Positions 8,858 through 17,275 of a DNA stretch of 64,000 nt are shown here, piece after piece. Each line of letters starts with the position of its first letter. Within the stretch, counting starts at the first letter, position 1. This DNA is from Advenella incenata. GTDB taxonomy: Bacteria > Pseudomonadota > Gammaproteobacteria > Burkholderiales > Burkholderiaceae_B. The DNA lies in the NCBI RefSeq assembly GCF_004217095.1, contig NZ_SHKO01000005.1, forward strand, positions 124,001-188,000. The letters run 5' to 3'. Made by a program: the position numbers and the translations under genes. A model generated the notes under the pieces. That model was not told the origin of the DNA, did not search any database, and saw only the letters and a list, made by a program, of their open reading frames with translations.

Positions 8858-9331
8858 TTACTTTTTCTTCTGCGCGCTTTGACCGCCCTGTCGGGTCAGG
8901 ACCAGCACATCGCTTTGGCCGTCCTGTACTACTTCGTCGCGTTGATTGATCAATTGGAAACGACGGGCGATTTTCCCGCTGTTGCCGCTCTTACCCAGTT
9001 CGGTAGACAGAATGGTTAGTTTCAGATGAATGGTGTCATTTACCAGCAACGGTCCAATAAAATTCCAATCGCGATAGCCAAGCATGGCAATCACCGAATC
9101 ATGAAATATCCCCATTTCATGCATCATGCCGGTGCTGACGGCCATCCCCAACACGCCATGTACAACGCGCTGGCCGAATCGGGTCGATTTGGCAAACTCC
9201 ATATCTGCATGAATTGGATTCCAGTCGCCGGAGATCATGGAAAACATGGTCAGATCCGTCTCGGTAATCGTTCTGCCACCGCTCACAAAGGTCTGGCCTT
9301 CGTTGAAATCTTCAAAGTAATATCCGCTCAT
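8858..9331 (-). CDS. MaoC-like enoyl-CoA hydratase/dehydratase
   Basis: 157 residues with the hot-dog hydratase-2 motif: the catalytic Asp and His sit in SGDWNPIHADMEFAKSTRFGQRVVHG. MaoC/PhaJ-type proteins hydrate (R)-enoyl-CoA or related thioesters. It follows the acyl-CoA ligase with only 4 nt between the genes, so it probably acts on the CoA ester made by that ligase. The lysine-rich tail (QKKK) is unusual but harmless. The true substrate is unknown. Confidence 0.87.
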   Translation of the reverse strand: MSGYYFEDFNEGQTFVSGGRTITETDLTMFSMISGDWNPIHADMEFAKSTRFGQRVVHGVLGMAVSTGMMHEMGIFHDSVIAMLGYRDWNFIGPLLVNDTIHLKLTILSTELGKSGNSGKIARRFQLINQRDEVVQDGQSDVLVLTRQGGQSAQKKK

Positions 9332-9335
9332 CGAT

Positions 9336-10922
9336 TTATCCTAATGTGTCCTGTGCCATTTCTCTTAATTTGCGGCGCTGAATCTTGACACCGTTTGAAC
9401 TCATGGTTGTAGGAAAAGCGTCTATTTCCCAAATGCGAACCGGCAACTTGAAGGCAGCGATCGACTGCCCTAGGCTGGAGCGCAACGCATTTTCGTCGAA
9501 TGCGCACCCTTTTCTGGTAATAACAAAAGCAACACATCGATTCTGCCCGTCCACTTCCACGCCCACAACCTGGGCATCATCGACACCAGACTGTAACTTG
9601 AGCACATCTTCGATTTCGGCCGGATTGACCAGAAAACCGGCCAGACGAATTGCATCCCCCTGACGGGTTTGATAGACAAGACTTCCGTCTTCCCGTAAGT
9701 AGCCCAGATCCCCGGTGCAGAAATAGCCTTCGGCATCAATTACCTGATCCGTTGCAGCCTGATTGTTCAGATAACCCACAAAATTGGTATCGGCATAAAT
9801 TTCAATGACCCCGCTTTTACCTGTACCCAGCAATTGACCGGTCTGTGGATCACGGATCCGCAGACGCGCCTGCGGATTAGCCGGAATGCCACCGGGCTGA
9901 AGTCTTTCATTCAACGGCATGTCGGGCGACTGCAGTGAAAACAACGCCTGAACCTCGCTGGATCCATAAAGGCCATACATCGGTATTTTTCTATCCCACG
10001 CCTTTTTACCGAAGCGATCGAACCCCGCATGAAACGCAGCAAAGCCGAACACACGCGCCGACGGAAACGGTATGGCGCTATGGGTGTGTTCCAGCATCCG
10101 GCTGAACATTTCATCGCTGCCGAATAAATGAGTAACCTGATGCTCATTAATCAATATGTTCGCCTGTGCCGCATCAAACGTGTCCATCAGCACAACGGGC
10201 TGTCCCGCTGCGAAGCAGCCGAACACGGCATTAAAACCAAATACACCACAAAACGGCAGCGCGGCCAGCAATATCACGTCCGCTTGCTCTAACCGGTAGG
10301 CCCGAGCCACATGTTGGCTATGGGCCGATATGGTGCGTTGGGTATGCATGACAAGCTTGGGCGCACTGGTGGTCCCCGATGTCGTAAACAGAATGCACAA
10401 TGCGTGCGCTGCATCATTGCGCGGGACTGAAAAATGATCAGGTAACGCCTCCAGCGTCAAGGCAGACACCGGCTTGTTTAACAAACAATCGGTCACCTGG
10501 TCTGCAGGATTCACAAATACAATCGACTTCAAGTGTTTCAGGCTCTCTTCATTCACTTGCATGAGGATAGACATAAAGTCGATCTTTCTGAAGTCCGGCT
10601 CCAGAATCAGCATGCTGGCTTCGGATTTTTCCAAGATGTGAGACACCTCATGCGAGCGGTACCGTGTATTGACCGTTACCAGCGTCGCACCCAGCGCGCT
10701 CAATCCGAACAGCAGCACCAGCCATTCCATGCGATTGACCAGCCACACAGCTACCCGATCACTCTGTCCGATACCCTGCTTTTGCAACCAATAGGTGGCG
10801 CGATCGCACAGATCGGCAAATTGCGCATAGGTATATCTTTGGTTACCGTCGATAAAGGCGATCCGATCCGGATACTCGCGCCGGTGATGCTCCAACAGAT
10901 CAACAATCGTACGCGCTTGCAT
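9336..10922 (-). CDS. AMP-dependent acyl-CoA synthetase/ligase
   Basis: 528 residues, the full length for ANL-superfamily ligases. The phosphate-binding motif TSGTTSAPK is at 181-189, the YGSSEVQALF adenine motif follows, then CTGDLGYLREDGSL, and the C-terminal domain ends in SSNGVKIQRRKLRE with the candidate catalytic lysine. It should activate a carboxylic acid to its CoA thioester through an acyl-AMP. The gene is tightly packed between livF (1 nt) and the MaoC gene (4 nt), so uptake, activation and hydration are probably one operon. The acid could be aromatic, alicyclic or fatty. Confidence 0.9.
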   Translation of the reverse strand: MQARTIVDLLEHHRREYPDRIAFIDGNQRYTYAQFADLCDRATYWLQKQGIGQSDRVAVWLVNRMEWLVLLFGLSALGATLVTVNTRYRSHEVSHILEKSEASMLILEPDFRKIDFMSILMQVNEESLKHLKSIVFVNPADQVTDCLLNKPVSALTLEALPDHFSVPRNDAAHALCILFTTSGTTSAPKLVMHTQRTISAHSQHVARAYRLEQADVILLAALPFCGVFGFNAVFGCFAAGQPVVLMDTFDAAQANILINEHQVTHLFGSDEMFSRMLEHTHSAIPFPSARVFGFAAFHAGFDRFGKKAWDRKIPMYGLYGSSEVQALFSLQSPDMPLNERLQPGGIPANPQARLRIRDPQTGQLLGTGKSGVIEIYADTNFVGYLNNQAATDQVIDAEGYFCTGDLGYLREDGSLVYQTRQGDAIRLAGFLVNPAEIEDVLKLQSGVDDAQVVGVEVDGQNRCVAFVITRKGCAFDENALRSSLGQSIAAFKLPVRIWEIDAFPTTMSSNGVKIQRRKLREMAQDTLG

Positions 10923-10923
10923 C

Positions 10924-11637
10924 TCAATAGAGCTCCATCAGTTTTGCGTTATCAGATAGATCTTGCGGCAATGACTCCTGGATGATGGCGCCAGCCTTCA
11001 TTACCAGTACCCGATCGGATATTTTCAGCGCTTCCCTGACATTTTGCTCAACGAGCAAAATGGACATGCCGGTTGAAAGCTGCAGTTCACGGATCGGTTG
11101 CAATAAATCCTGAAACAGCTTGGGAGCAAGCCCGATTGAGGGCTCATCCATCAGCAGGCAATGGGGTCGGGAAAGCATCGCCCTGCCAATGGATACGATC
11201 TGCTGTTGCCCGCCAGACAAGGTGCCTGCCCTTTGATGATAAAAGTTTTTTAGCGCTGGCAAAATCGACATGACCCATTCAAGACGGTCGGCGCGTTGAC
11301 CCTTGGCGATACCGGCAGCCCACATGCCCATTTTCATGATCTCCTGGACCGTGAGACCAGGAAAGATCCCACGACCTTCCGGTACCAGAGAAATACCTTT
11401 GTCCGTCAACAACCTGGGTTCGATACGATCGGATTTTTCTTCACCGATGAAAATCTCTCCATGTTGTCGTGGTATCAGTCCATACAGCGATTTGATCAAT
11501 GTGGATTTTCCGGCGCCATTATGCCCAATCAGGCAAAGAACCTCGTTCTTGCGCAGTTCAAAGTTAAAATGTTCAAGAACCGGTCGACCGCCGTACCCTA
11601 CGGTCAAGTCAATCGTCTTTATCATCGTCTCGGTCAC
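10924..11637 (-). CDS. livF: Branched-chain-type ABC transporter ATPase LivF
   Basis: 237 residues with Walker A GHNGAGKS at 38-45, signature LSGGQQQI and Walker B LLMDEPSIGLAP, as in LivF. It is one of two ATPases of a HAAT-family importer. Its start overlaps the end of livG by 4 nt (ATGA), and its stop is 1 nt from the ligase. In catabolic clusters this transporter type often imports aromatic or cyclic acids rather than amino acids, and the ligase next door favours that. Confidence 0.92.
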   Translation of the reverse strand: MTETMIKTIDLTVGYGGRPVLEHFNFELRKNEVLCLIGHNGAGKSTLIKSLYGLIPRQHGEIFIGEEKSDRIEPRLLTDKGISLVPEGRGIFPGLTVQEIMKMGMWAAGIAKGQRADRLEWVMSILPALKNFYHQRAGTLSGGQQQIVSIGRAMLSRPHCLLMDEPSIGLAPKLFQDLLQPIRELQLSTGMSILLVEQNVREALKISDRVLVMKAGAIIQESLPQDLSDNAKLMELY

Positions 11638-12389
11638 TCTGCTCTGTCTCCGAAGTAAATTGCTGTCAGATGGGGGTCTTTCAGAACGGCCTCAGGTTCT
11701 CCATCTGCCATCAGTTTGCCCTGATCCAGAAAAGCAATGCGATCAGAAATACCGTAAACAATATCCAGATTGTGCTCGATAATGCAAACGGTGACGCCGC
11801 CTTTGACTTCACTGCGCAGCAGATCAAGGAAATGAGAGTATGAGCCCCGATCCAGTCCCGAAGCGGGTTCATCGAGCAGCCATATTTTTGCATTTGCCGC
11901 CATGATTCTGGCCATACTCAAAAATTTTCTTTCAGCGTAGGACAGATCCAGCGCCCGAACACCAGATTTGTGGGAAAGACGTGTTTTTTCCAGAATATCC
12001 TTTACTTTCTGTTTTCGTTGCACAAGCCCCGATCGTCCTCCTGGTTGCCATAACCAGGCGATGGGTTCCATTACCGATAACACGTTTTCCTCAACCGTCA
12101 TCCGGTCAAACAGACGCAGGTCCTGAAACGTTCTTGCAATACCTTTGCGGGCTATTTTCCAGTGCGGAAGCCCCACAAGGGACTCTCCCTGCCAAAGAAT
12201 ATCGCCGCCAGTCGGGGCAAGATGTCCCGTGATCAGATTGAATAACGTCGTTTTGCCGGCGCCGTTGGGCCCCACCAGGGTAGTCACAATACCTGCCCGC
12301 AGATCAAGCGACACATTCTGCGTGACTTTCAAACCACCGAAATTTTTCTGAAGGTTTGAAATACGCAAGAGCACTGGATTTTCAGTCAT
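11634..12389 (-). CDS. livG: Branched-chain-type ABC transporter ATPase LivG
   Basis: 251 residues. Walker A is GPNGAGKT at 40-47; the signature is the LivG-type LSYAERKFLSMA rather than LSGGQ, and Walker B is IWLLDEPASGLD. It ends with the VLKDPHLTAIYFG stretch usual for LivG. It overlaps livM and livF by 4 nt each, so the three are translationally coupled. It would form the ATPase heterodimer with LivF. Confidence 0.92.
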   Translation of the reverse strand: MTENPVLLRISNLQKNFGGLKVTQNVSLDLRAGIVTTLVGPNGAGKTTLFNLITGHLAPTGGDILWQGESLVGLPHWKIARKGIARTFQDLRLFDRMTVEENVLSVMEPIAWLWQPGGRSGLVQRKQKVKDILEKTRLSHKSGVRALDLSYAERKFLSMARIMAANAKIWLLDEPASGLDRGSYSHFLDLLRSEVKGGVTVCIIEHNLDIVYGISDRIAFLDQGKLMADGEPEAVLKDPHLTAIYFGDRAE

Positions 12390-13270
12390 GATTTAGCCTG
12401 TTTGCCCGACGATCCGATAAGGCCGCCTGGGCGAAAAATCATCAACAGCACCATGGCTATGCCATATGCAATTTGCTGAATCGCGCCGATTTCTGTCTGT
12501 GGCAGGAACCACATATAGCTGAATACGCTGGGAAGCGCCATCAGGATAACGGCCCCCGCCAAAGGTCCCATCAGGGTTCCGGTCCCGCCGATAATCACCA
12601 TTGCCATCAGCAGCACCGACGTATCAAGAGTAAAACTCTCGACATTGATGAAACCGTTGTAAAACGCGTAAAGCGCCCCGGCAATGGCAGATAATGCAGA
12701 AGAGATCACCACTGATAGTGTTTTTATGACGGCAACATTCTTGCCCATCGCATAGGCAGCAGATTCGCTATCGCGAATTGCCTGAAGATTGCGACCAAAG
12801 CTGGAACGCGACAGAATAGTGATAATGGTGGCAACAACAATTAGCGAAACAAACGCCAGTAGTAGAAATTGTGCCGGGTCAATCACATCAAAACCAAAAA
12901 CGCTGGCGGGCGGAATGCCAATTACACCGCCAATTCCGCCTGTAAAAGACTTCCATTCCGAGAACACAGTGACGCCGATGACCTGCAGGCCAAGCGAGGC
13001 AGCTACAAAATATTCACCACGTACGCGCAAAGCAGGCAAGGCCAGGACGAGCGACACCAGTGCGCAGACGCACATTGCGATTGGAATAGTGAGGAAAATG
13101 GACACGCTCAGGTGCATGGCAACGTATGCCGCAGTATAAGCGCCCAATCCGAAGAAAATCGCATGTGCCATGGAGAAAATTCCCGCATAGCCCATGATGA
13201 AGTTCAGGGTGAGCGCGAGCACGGCATTAATGCAAATGAGCGTGGCAAGGTTCAGAATGTAGGCAAGCAT
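12386..13270 (-). CDS. livM: Branched-chain-type ABC permease LivM
   Basis: 294 residues, hydrophobic throughout, with the LivM blocks NFIMGYAGIFSMAHAIFFGLGAY near the N-terminus, LPALRVRGEYFVAASLGLQVIGV, and RDSESAAYAMGKNVAVIKT before the last helices. It lacks the long N-terminal extension of some LivM proteins. The ribosome binding site is weak, and the gap to livH is 13 nt, so translation may depend on livH. It pairs with LivH. Confidence 0.92.
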   Translation of the reverse strand: MLAYILNLATLICINAVLALTLNFIMGYAGIFSMAHAIFFGLGAYTAAYVAMHLSVSIFLTIPIAMCVCALVSLVLALPALRVRGEYFVAASLGLQVIGVTVFSEWKSFTGGIGGVIGIPPASVFGFDVIDPAQFLLLAFVSLIVVATIITILSRSSFGRNLQAIRDSESAAYAMGKNVAVIKTLSVVISSALSAIAGALYAFYNGFINVESFTLDTSVLLMAMVIIGGTGTLMGPLAGAVILMALPSVFSYMWFLPQTEIGAIQQIAYGIAMVLLMIFRPGGLIGSSGKQAKS

Positions 13271-13283
13271 AATTGAATCGCAG

Positions 13284-14162
13284 CTAGGTGGCTATCTCAC
13301 GGCCGAAAAAGCCCGATGGCCGCAACAGGATGAACAGGAACAACATCACAAACGTTACTGCTTCACTCCACTGGGGCCCAAGATAGATGAGGGCAAAATT
13401 TTCTGTTATGCCCAGCAGCATTCCGGCAAGCGCGGCGCCCTTCATACTCCCGACGCCGCCCACAATGGTTGCCGCCAGACTGATAAGCATGACATGATGC
13501 GCGATGGCCGGGTTCAGGCCCGAACTTGCTCCAGTCAGGATGGCCGCAGGGACAACCAGGACAGAGCCGATAGCAAACACCATGGTAGAAAGATGCCGGG
13601 GATTAAGTCCGTAGATGCGGACCAGAGCCGGATTCTCTGACAGCGCCCGCATGGCAATACCAATATGCGTTCTGTTAAGAAATACCTGCAGGGCAAAGAA
13701 AAATACCAGCATGCAAATGACGGCAAGCCCCGAAAGCGGCGCGATGAACAATCCTGGCATGAGCTCAATACTTTCGGAAAGCGGTGTTGCAACGGACACA
13801 AACCCCCTGCCAAAGATCATGCCGATCAGATTCTGGACGATAATACCAATGCCAAGGGAGGCTACAAATACAGTAAAAAATGAACCTTCGTGTCTCTGTA
13901 TGGGCGCATAGATCCACTTATCGAGCACAACCCCAAAGATGATCGCCCCGATTGTTGATGCCAACACCGCCAATGCCCAGTGAAATTGGGCCATTGAATA
14001 TAGGTAATAGAAGATGTAGGCAGCAATCGTAAAGGTTGCACCATGGGCAAAATGGAATATTCTGGTGCACCCGAAAATCAGCGAAAACCCTACCGCGATA
14101 AGCGCGTATAAAGCTCCGCTTTGTATTCCATTGATCAAAAGTTGAACGACCAGCATGGGCAT
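13284..14162 (-). CDS. livH: Branched-chain-type ABC permease LivH
   Basis: 292 residues with the LivH pattern: NGIQSGALYALIAVGFSLIFGCTRIFHFAHGA at the N-terminus, RALSENPALVRIYGLNPRHLSTMVFAIGS in the middle, and GGVGSMKGAALAGMLLGI. It is the first membrane gene after the binding protein, which ends 9 nt upstream. The start at 14162 has GGGAAG just upstream; a second ATG lies two codons further in. Confidence 0.92.
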   Translation of the reverse strand: MPMLVVQLLINGIQSGALYALIAVGFSLIFGCTRIFHFAHGATFTIAAYIFYYLYSMAQFHWALAVLASTIGAIIFGVVLDKWIYAPIQRHEGSFFTVFVASLGIGIIVQNLIGMIFGRGFVSVATPLSESIELMPGLFIAPLSGLAVICMLVFFFALQVFLNRTHIGIAMRALSENPALVRIYGLNPRHLSTMVFAIGSVLVVPAAILTGASSGLNPAIAHHVMLISLAATIVGGVGSMKGAALAGMLLGITENFALIYLGPQWSEAVTFVMLFLFILLRPSGFFGREIAT

Positions 14163-14171
14163 ACTTCCCGT

Positions 14172-15305
14172 CTATTTTCCGAATACCGATACAACTTTTC
14201 CGCCAGCCCCGTCTATTTCATTGACCTGCATGGGGCTGAGCACTGTGCCGTTCTCGGCAAAGGTAACCTTGCCACCCACAAGATCGAAGGTCTTGGTTTC
14301 GTTACGCTGACGCAAAAGATTTTCGCCGGTAATGGGTTCGCCTTTTTTCTTCAGTTCACTGGCCAGCAGACCAAACAGTCGGACAGCGTTGTAATAGTTG
14401 GCTATATACGCAGATGGCAGTTTTTTGTACTTGGACTGATAATCATCTACAAAACGTTTCGTTACTGGATCTGCAGACTTCCAGTCGATATTCTGCGTGG
14501 TATATACCGCCCCCTTGGCTTGCGGCAACGCATTGGTCTCGGGAATGGAAAAGGCGCTGTAGCTGGCAATCTGCTGCTTGACGCCATTGTCTCTAAATTG
14601 CTTGATCATCTGAGACTGCTGGGATCCGTAAGAAGCTATATAGATAACATCAGGATTGGCGGCGCGTACCCGGGCAGCAATACCTGCAAACTGCTGCATT
14701 GTTGCCGGGACAGACAGCGATTCTGCCAGTTCGCCACCAGCCTGTGCAAGACTGGTTTCCAGTTCTTTTCTGATGCCTTCTCCCAATGGATCATCGACAT
14801 AGACCAGAACAAATTTTTTCAGATTTTTCTCTTTGATCAGATAAGGCAGAATGGCCTTGACTTCGTCTGTGGCCAACGGGATCACATTCCAGAAATAGGC
14901 GCCAAGACTGGCCAGATCCGGCCCGACGCCGCCCCCATTGACGGCAACCGTTTTGGTTCGTGCCGCTGTTGTGGAAATCGCTTTGGAAACACCGGTAAAT
15001 GCCGACAGTACATAGGGTACCCGTGCCACATTGACCAGCTTGTTCATGCTGATCACGCCCTGCTGGGGCAATGCCTGCGTATCTTCGTACTGAATCCGCA
15101 GCTTGTCACCCAGCAGATTATCCTCGTTGATATGATCCCGGGCCAGGTTGGCTCCGGACCCGAAAATGTCGCCATAGCTGGCGTTAGGGCCGCTTAGGGG
15201 AAACGCTGCCCCAATTGTGATATCTGCCGCCAGAACCGCCGTTGCAAACGAAATACCGGCCGCACCGAGCACCAGCCGCGGAACCAATTTTAAGATCCAT
15301 GCCAT
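14172..15305 (-). CDS. Branched-chain-type ABC transporter substrate-binding protein
   Basis: 377 residues with a signal peptide (residues 1-26, ending SFATAVLAA). It carries the type I periplasmic fold marks ITIGAAFPLSGPNASYGDIFGSGANLARDHIN and YANYYNAVRLFGLLAS. The start has AGGAGACA immediately upstream and is the first gene of the minus-strand operon running through livHMGF to the ligase and hydratase. It sets the transporter's specificity, probably for an acid that is then CoA-activated. Ligand unknown. Confidence 0.9.
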   Translation of the reverse strand: MAWILKLVPRLVLGAAGISFATAVLAADITIGAAFPLSGPNASYGDIFGSGANLARDHINEDNLLGDKLRIQYEDTQALPQQGVISMNKLVNVARVPYVLSAFTGVSKAISTTAARTKTVAVNGGGVGPDLASLGAYFWNVIPLATDEVKAILPYLIKEKNLKKFVLVYVDDPLGEGIRKELETSLAQAGGELAESLSVPATMQQFAGIAARVRAANPDVIYIASYGSQQSQMIKQFRDNGVKQQIASYSAFSIPETNALPQAKGAVYTTQNIDWKSADPVTKRFVDDYQSKYKKLPSAYIANYYNAVRLFGLLASELKKKGEPITGENLLRQRNETKTFDLVGGKVTFAENGTVLSPMQVNEIDGAGGKVVSVFGK

Positions 15306-15674
15306 TGTTGTCTCCTGATCGTTTTTATACTCTTCTCAGTTGCATCCTGACGGCTGCACCGGGAGTCTATTGCTGATATTCGCACGGTATAGATTCAAGG
15401 GACAATTAGTCTTTTTGGAAGATACCCTTTGATCTCGGTTAACGAGCGTTTACCCTAGCGCCCCGTTTTCTGGTTTCAACATTGATGGACGCCAGACCCA
15501 AACCCGGTCTTATTCTTTTGTGTGGTCAGCCCGGCAAAGGCGTCGGTTCCGCCCGGCGTGCCTGGCTTCGATACCTTTTTGGTATACCTATGAACAAATT
15601 CCATATTAGACCGGACGCCGCCTCACTTATATACTCGGAAGACGAATATAAATCCGCTATCACAGGAAATGGAT
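15306..15674. other. Divergent intergenic region between the LIV-type operon and catB
   Basis: About 370 bp without a credible gene; a 77-codon open frame at 15482-15715 lacks a ribosome site and homology signs. It holds the control regions of both flanking operons. The only clear signal is the CatM/BenM-type box at 15571-15585. Confidence 0.6.
15571..15585. promoter_or_regulatory. CatM/BenM-type operator (ATAC-N7-GTAT) upstream of catB
   Basis: ATAC at 15571, seven bases (CTTTTTG), then GTAT ending at 15585: a perfect match to the consensus known for the LysR regulators CatM and BenM. It sits about 90 bp upstream of the catB start. An identical-pattern box overlaps the start of the CatR-like gene at 18409, so both are probably bound by that regulator, which responds to cis,cis-muconate in the model systems. 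Confidence 0.65.
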
Positions 15675-16793
15675 ATGGATGCAACCATAGTAGAAGTAAG
15701 TACGCAAATTCTTGATATCCCTACCATTCGCCCGCACAAAATGTCCGTGGCCACCATGCATAATCAATGCCTGGTGCTGGTCCGTATCAAAACCTCCGAC
15801 GGCATCGAAGGCATCGGCGAGGCGACCACCATTGGCGGACTCAATTACGGTGGCGAAAGCCCCGAAAGCATGAAGACCAACATCGATCGCTATTTTGCGC
15901 CATTGCTCATCGGGCAGCCGGCATCAGGGCTGGCCGCCCTGCGCCAGCGCATCGACAAGGCCATCAAGGATAATCGTTTTGCCAAATGTGCAATCGAGAC
16001 CGCGCTCTACGATGCCTATGCAAAACGCCTGGGAGTGCCACTGAATGCGCTTTTCGGTGGTGCCGTTCATGACCGGATCAGTGTTGCCTGGACCCTGGCC
16101 AGTGGCGACACCCAGAAAGATATCGACGAAGCGCAGCAGATGCTCGATACACGCCGTCACCGAATTTTCAAGCTCAAGGTGGGCATGCGAGCACCCAAAG
16201 AAGATCTGAAACACATTCGTGCCATCCGGGGCGCGCTGAGCGAGTCGGCCAGCATTCGCATCGACGTGAACCAGGGATGGTCGGAAACCGAGGCAACACA
16301 GCATCTGCGTGCGCTGGCGGATGCCGGGGTCGAACTGGTGGAGCAACCCATCCATGAAAAAAACCTGGCCGGCATGCAACGCCTGACGGCGCTGGGCATT
16401 GTGCCGATTATGGCCGATGAATCCCTCAAAGGCGTGCAGGACGGGTTTGCACTGGCAAGTGCGCATTGCGCCAATGTATTTGCGATCAAGATAGAACAGG
16501 CAGGCGGCCTGCAAAACGCGCGTGACCTGATCGGCATTGCGCAGGCAGCCGATATCGCCTTGTACGGCGGTACCATGCTGGAGGGATCCATTGCCACCAT
16601 TGCCGCCGCGCATCTATTTTCTACGCTGAACCGGCTTGAGTGGGGCACCGAAATGTTCGGCCCGTTGTTGCTCAAAGATGAAATTCTGGCTACGCCGCTG
16701 GACTACAGCGACTACACCTTGCAGATCCCTGACGGGCCTGGCCTGGGCATCGTGCTGGATGAAGACAAGATTGCGTTCTATACCCGCAAATAG
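15675..16793 (+). CDS. catB: Muconate cycloisomerase
   Basis: About 372 residues. I chose the ATG at 15675 because AGGA lies 7 nt upstream; the ATG at 15669 is too close to it. It is an enolase-superfamily member: KLKVG (near 168) carries the proton-relay lysines, DVNQGW (near 199) and the Glu and Asp of ELVEQP and MADES bind the metal, and IKIEQAGG supplies the opposite lysine. CatB converts cis,cis-muconate to muconolactone in the catechol branch of the beta-ketoadipate pathway. catC lies convergently just downstream. Other enolase-family cycloisomerases are possible but less likely given catC. Confidence 0.9.
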   Translation: MDATIVEVSTQILDIPTIRPHKMSVATMHNQCLVLVRIKTSDGIEGIGEATTIGGLNYGGESPESMKTNIDRYFAPLLIGQPASGLAALRQRIDKAIKDNRFAKCAIETALYDAYAKRLGVPLNALFGGAVHDRISVAWTLASGDTQKDIDEAQQMLDTRRHRIFKLKVGMRAPKEDLKHIRAIRGALSESASIRIDVNQGWSETEATQHLRALADAGVELVEQPIHEKNLAGMQRLTALGIVPIMADESLKGVQDGFALASAHCANVFAIKIEQAGGLQNARDLIGIAQAADIALYGGTMLEGSIATIAAAHLFSTLNRLEWGTEMFGPLLLKDEILATPLDYSDYTLQIPDGPGLGIVLDEDKIAFYTRK

Positions 16794-16796
16794 ACG

Positions 16797-16840
16797 ACGG
16801 CCGGTTCAAATAGAAAGAACACGGCCGGCTCAAGTAGAAA
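16797..16840 (+). repeat. Two 20-bp direct repeats between catB and catC
   Basis: ACGGCCGGTTCAAATAGAAA at 16797-16816 recurs as ACGGCCGGCTCAAGTAGAAA at 16821-16840, identical at 18 of 20 positions with a 24-bp period. It starts right after the catB stop. Each copy has a GC-rich CGGCCG core, but I see no terminator hairpin with a T run. Function unknown. Confidence 0.6.
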
Positions 16841-16904
16841 AAATACTGCTGGCGTTCCCGGCACGATAGGAGACAGTCGTGCCAGGTGCCAGATAACAGC
16901 AGCG

Positions 16905-17180
16905 TCAGATTGCCGACGGGTGCCGGCACAATGCCGTTACCTGAATATCCATATAAGGAAACAGCGGCAAGCCGGACAGCAGATTGTGCAATTCTTCATT
17001 GTCCTGCACATCGAAAATACTGACATTGCGATACTGGCCCACAACGCGCCAGATATGCGGCCATTTGCCGGCGCGCTGCAAATCCTGCGAGTATTGCTTT
17101 TCCCTGGCCTTGATGTCCGCAGCCACTTCTGCTGGCATGTCATGAGGGATATTTACTGCCATTTCTACCATGAATAACAT
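16905..17180 (-). CDS. catC: Muconolactone delta-isomerase
   Basis: 91 residues with the CatC sequence pattern: MLFMVEMAVNIPHDMP at the start, KWPHIWRVVGQYRNVSIFDV in the middle and LFPYMDIQVTALCRHPS at the end. It isomerises muconolactone to beta-ketoadipate enol-lactone, using the product of CatB, and forms decamers in known cases. It is convergent with catB and follows the Bug receptor by 95 bp on the minus strand. This differs from the usual catBC operon. No catA is present in the window. Confidence 0.92.
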   Translation of the reverse strand: MLFMVEMAVNIPHDMPAEVAADIKAREKQYSQDLQRAGKWPHIWRVVGQYRNVSIFDVQDNEELHNLLSGLPLFPYMDIQVTALCRHPSAI

Positions 17181-17275
17181 ATTTGATCCTTGATATTATT
17201 GGGATAAATGCAACGGCTTAATACAACCATTAAGCGCAACAGTTCATGCTGCCACGCTCGCCTGGACCGTCACAC

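Noticed and set aside
14121-15197. 358-codon plus-strand open frame opposite the LIV-type binding protein
   Set aside because: Antisense shadow with a composition (many Cys, Arg, Gly) unlike a real protein of the window.
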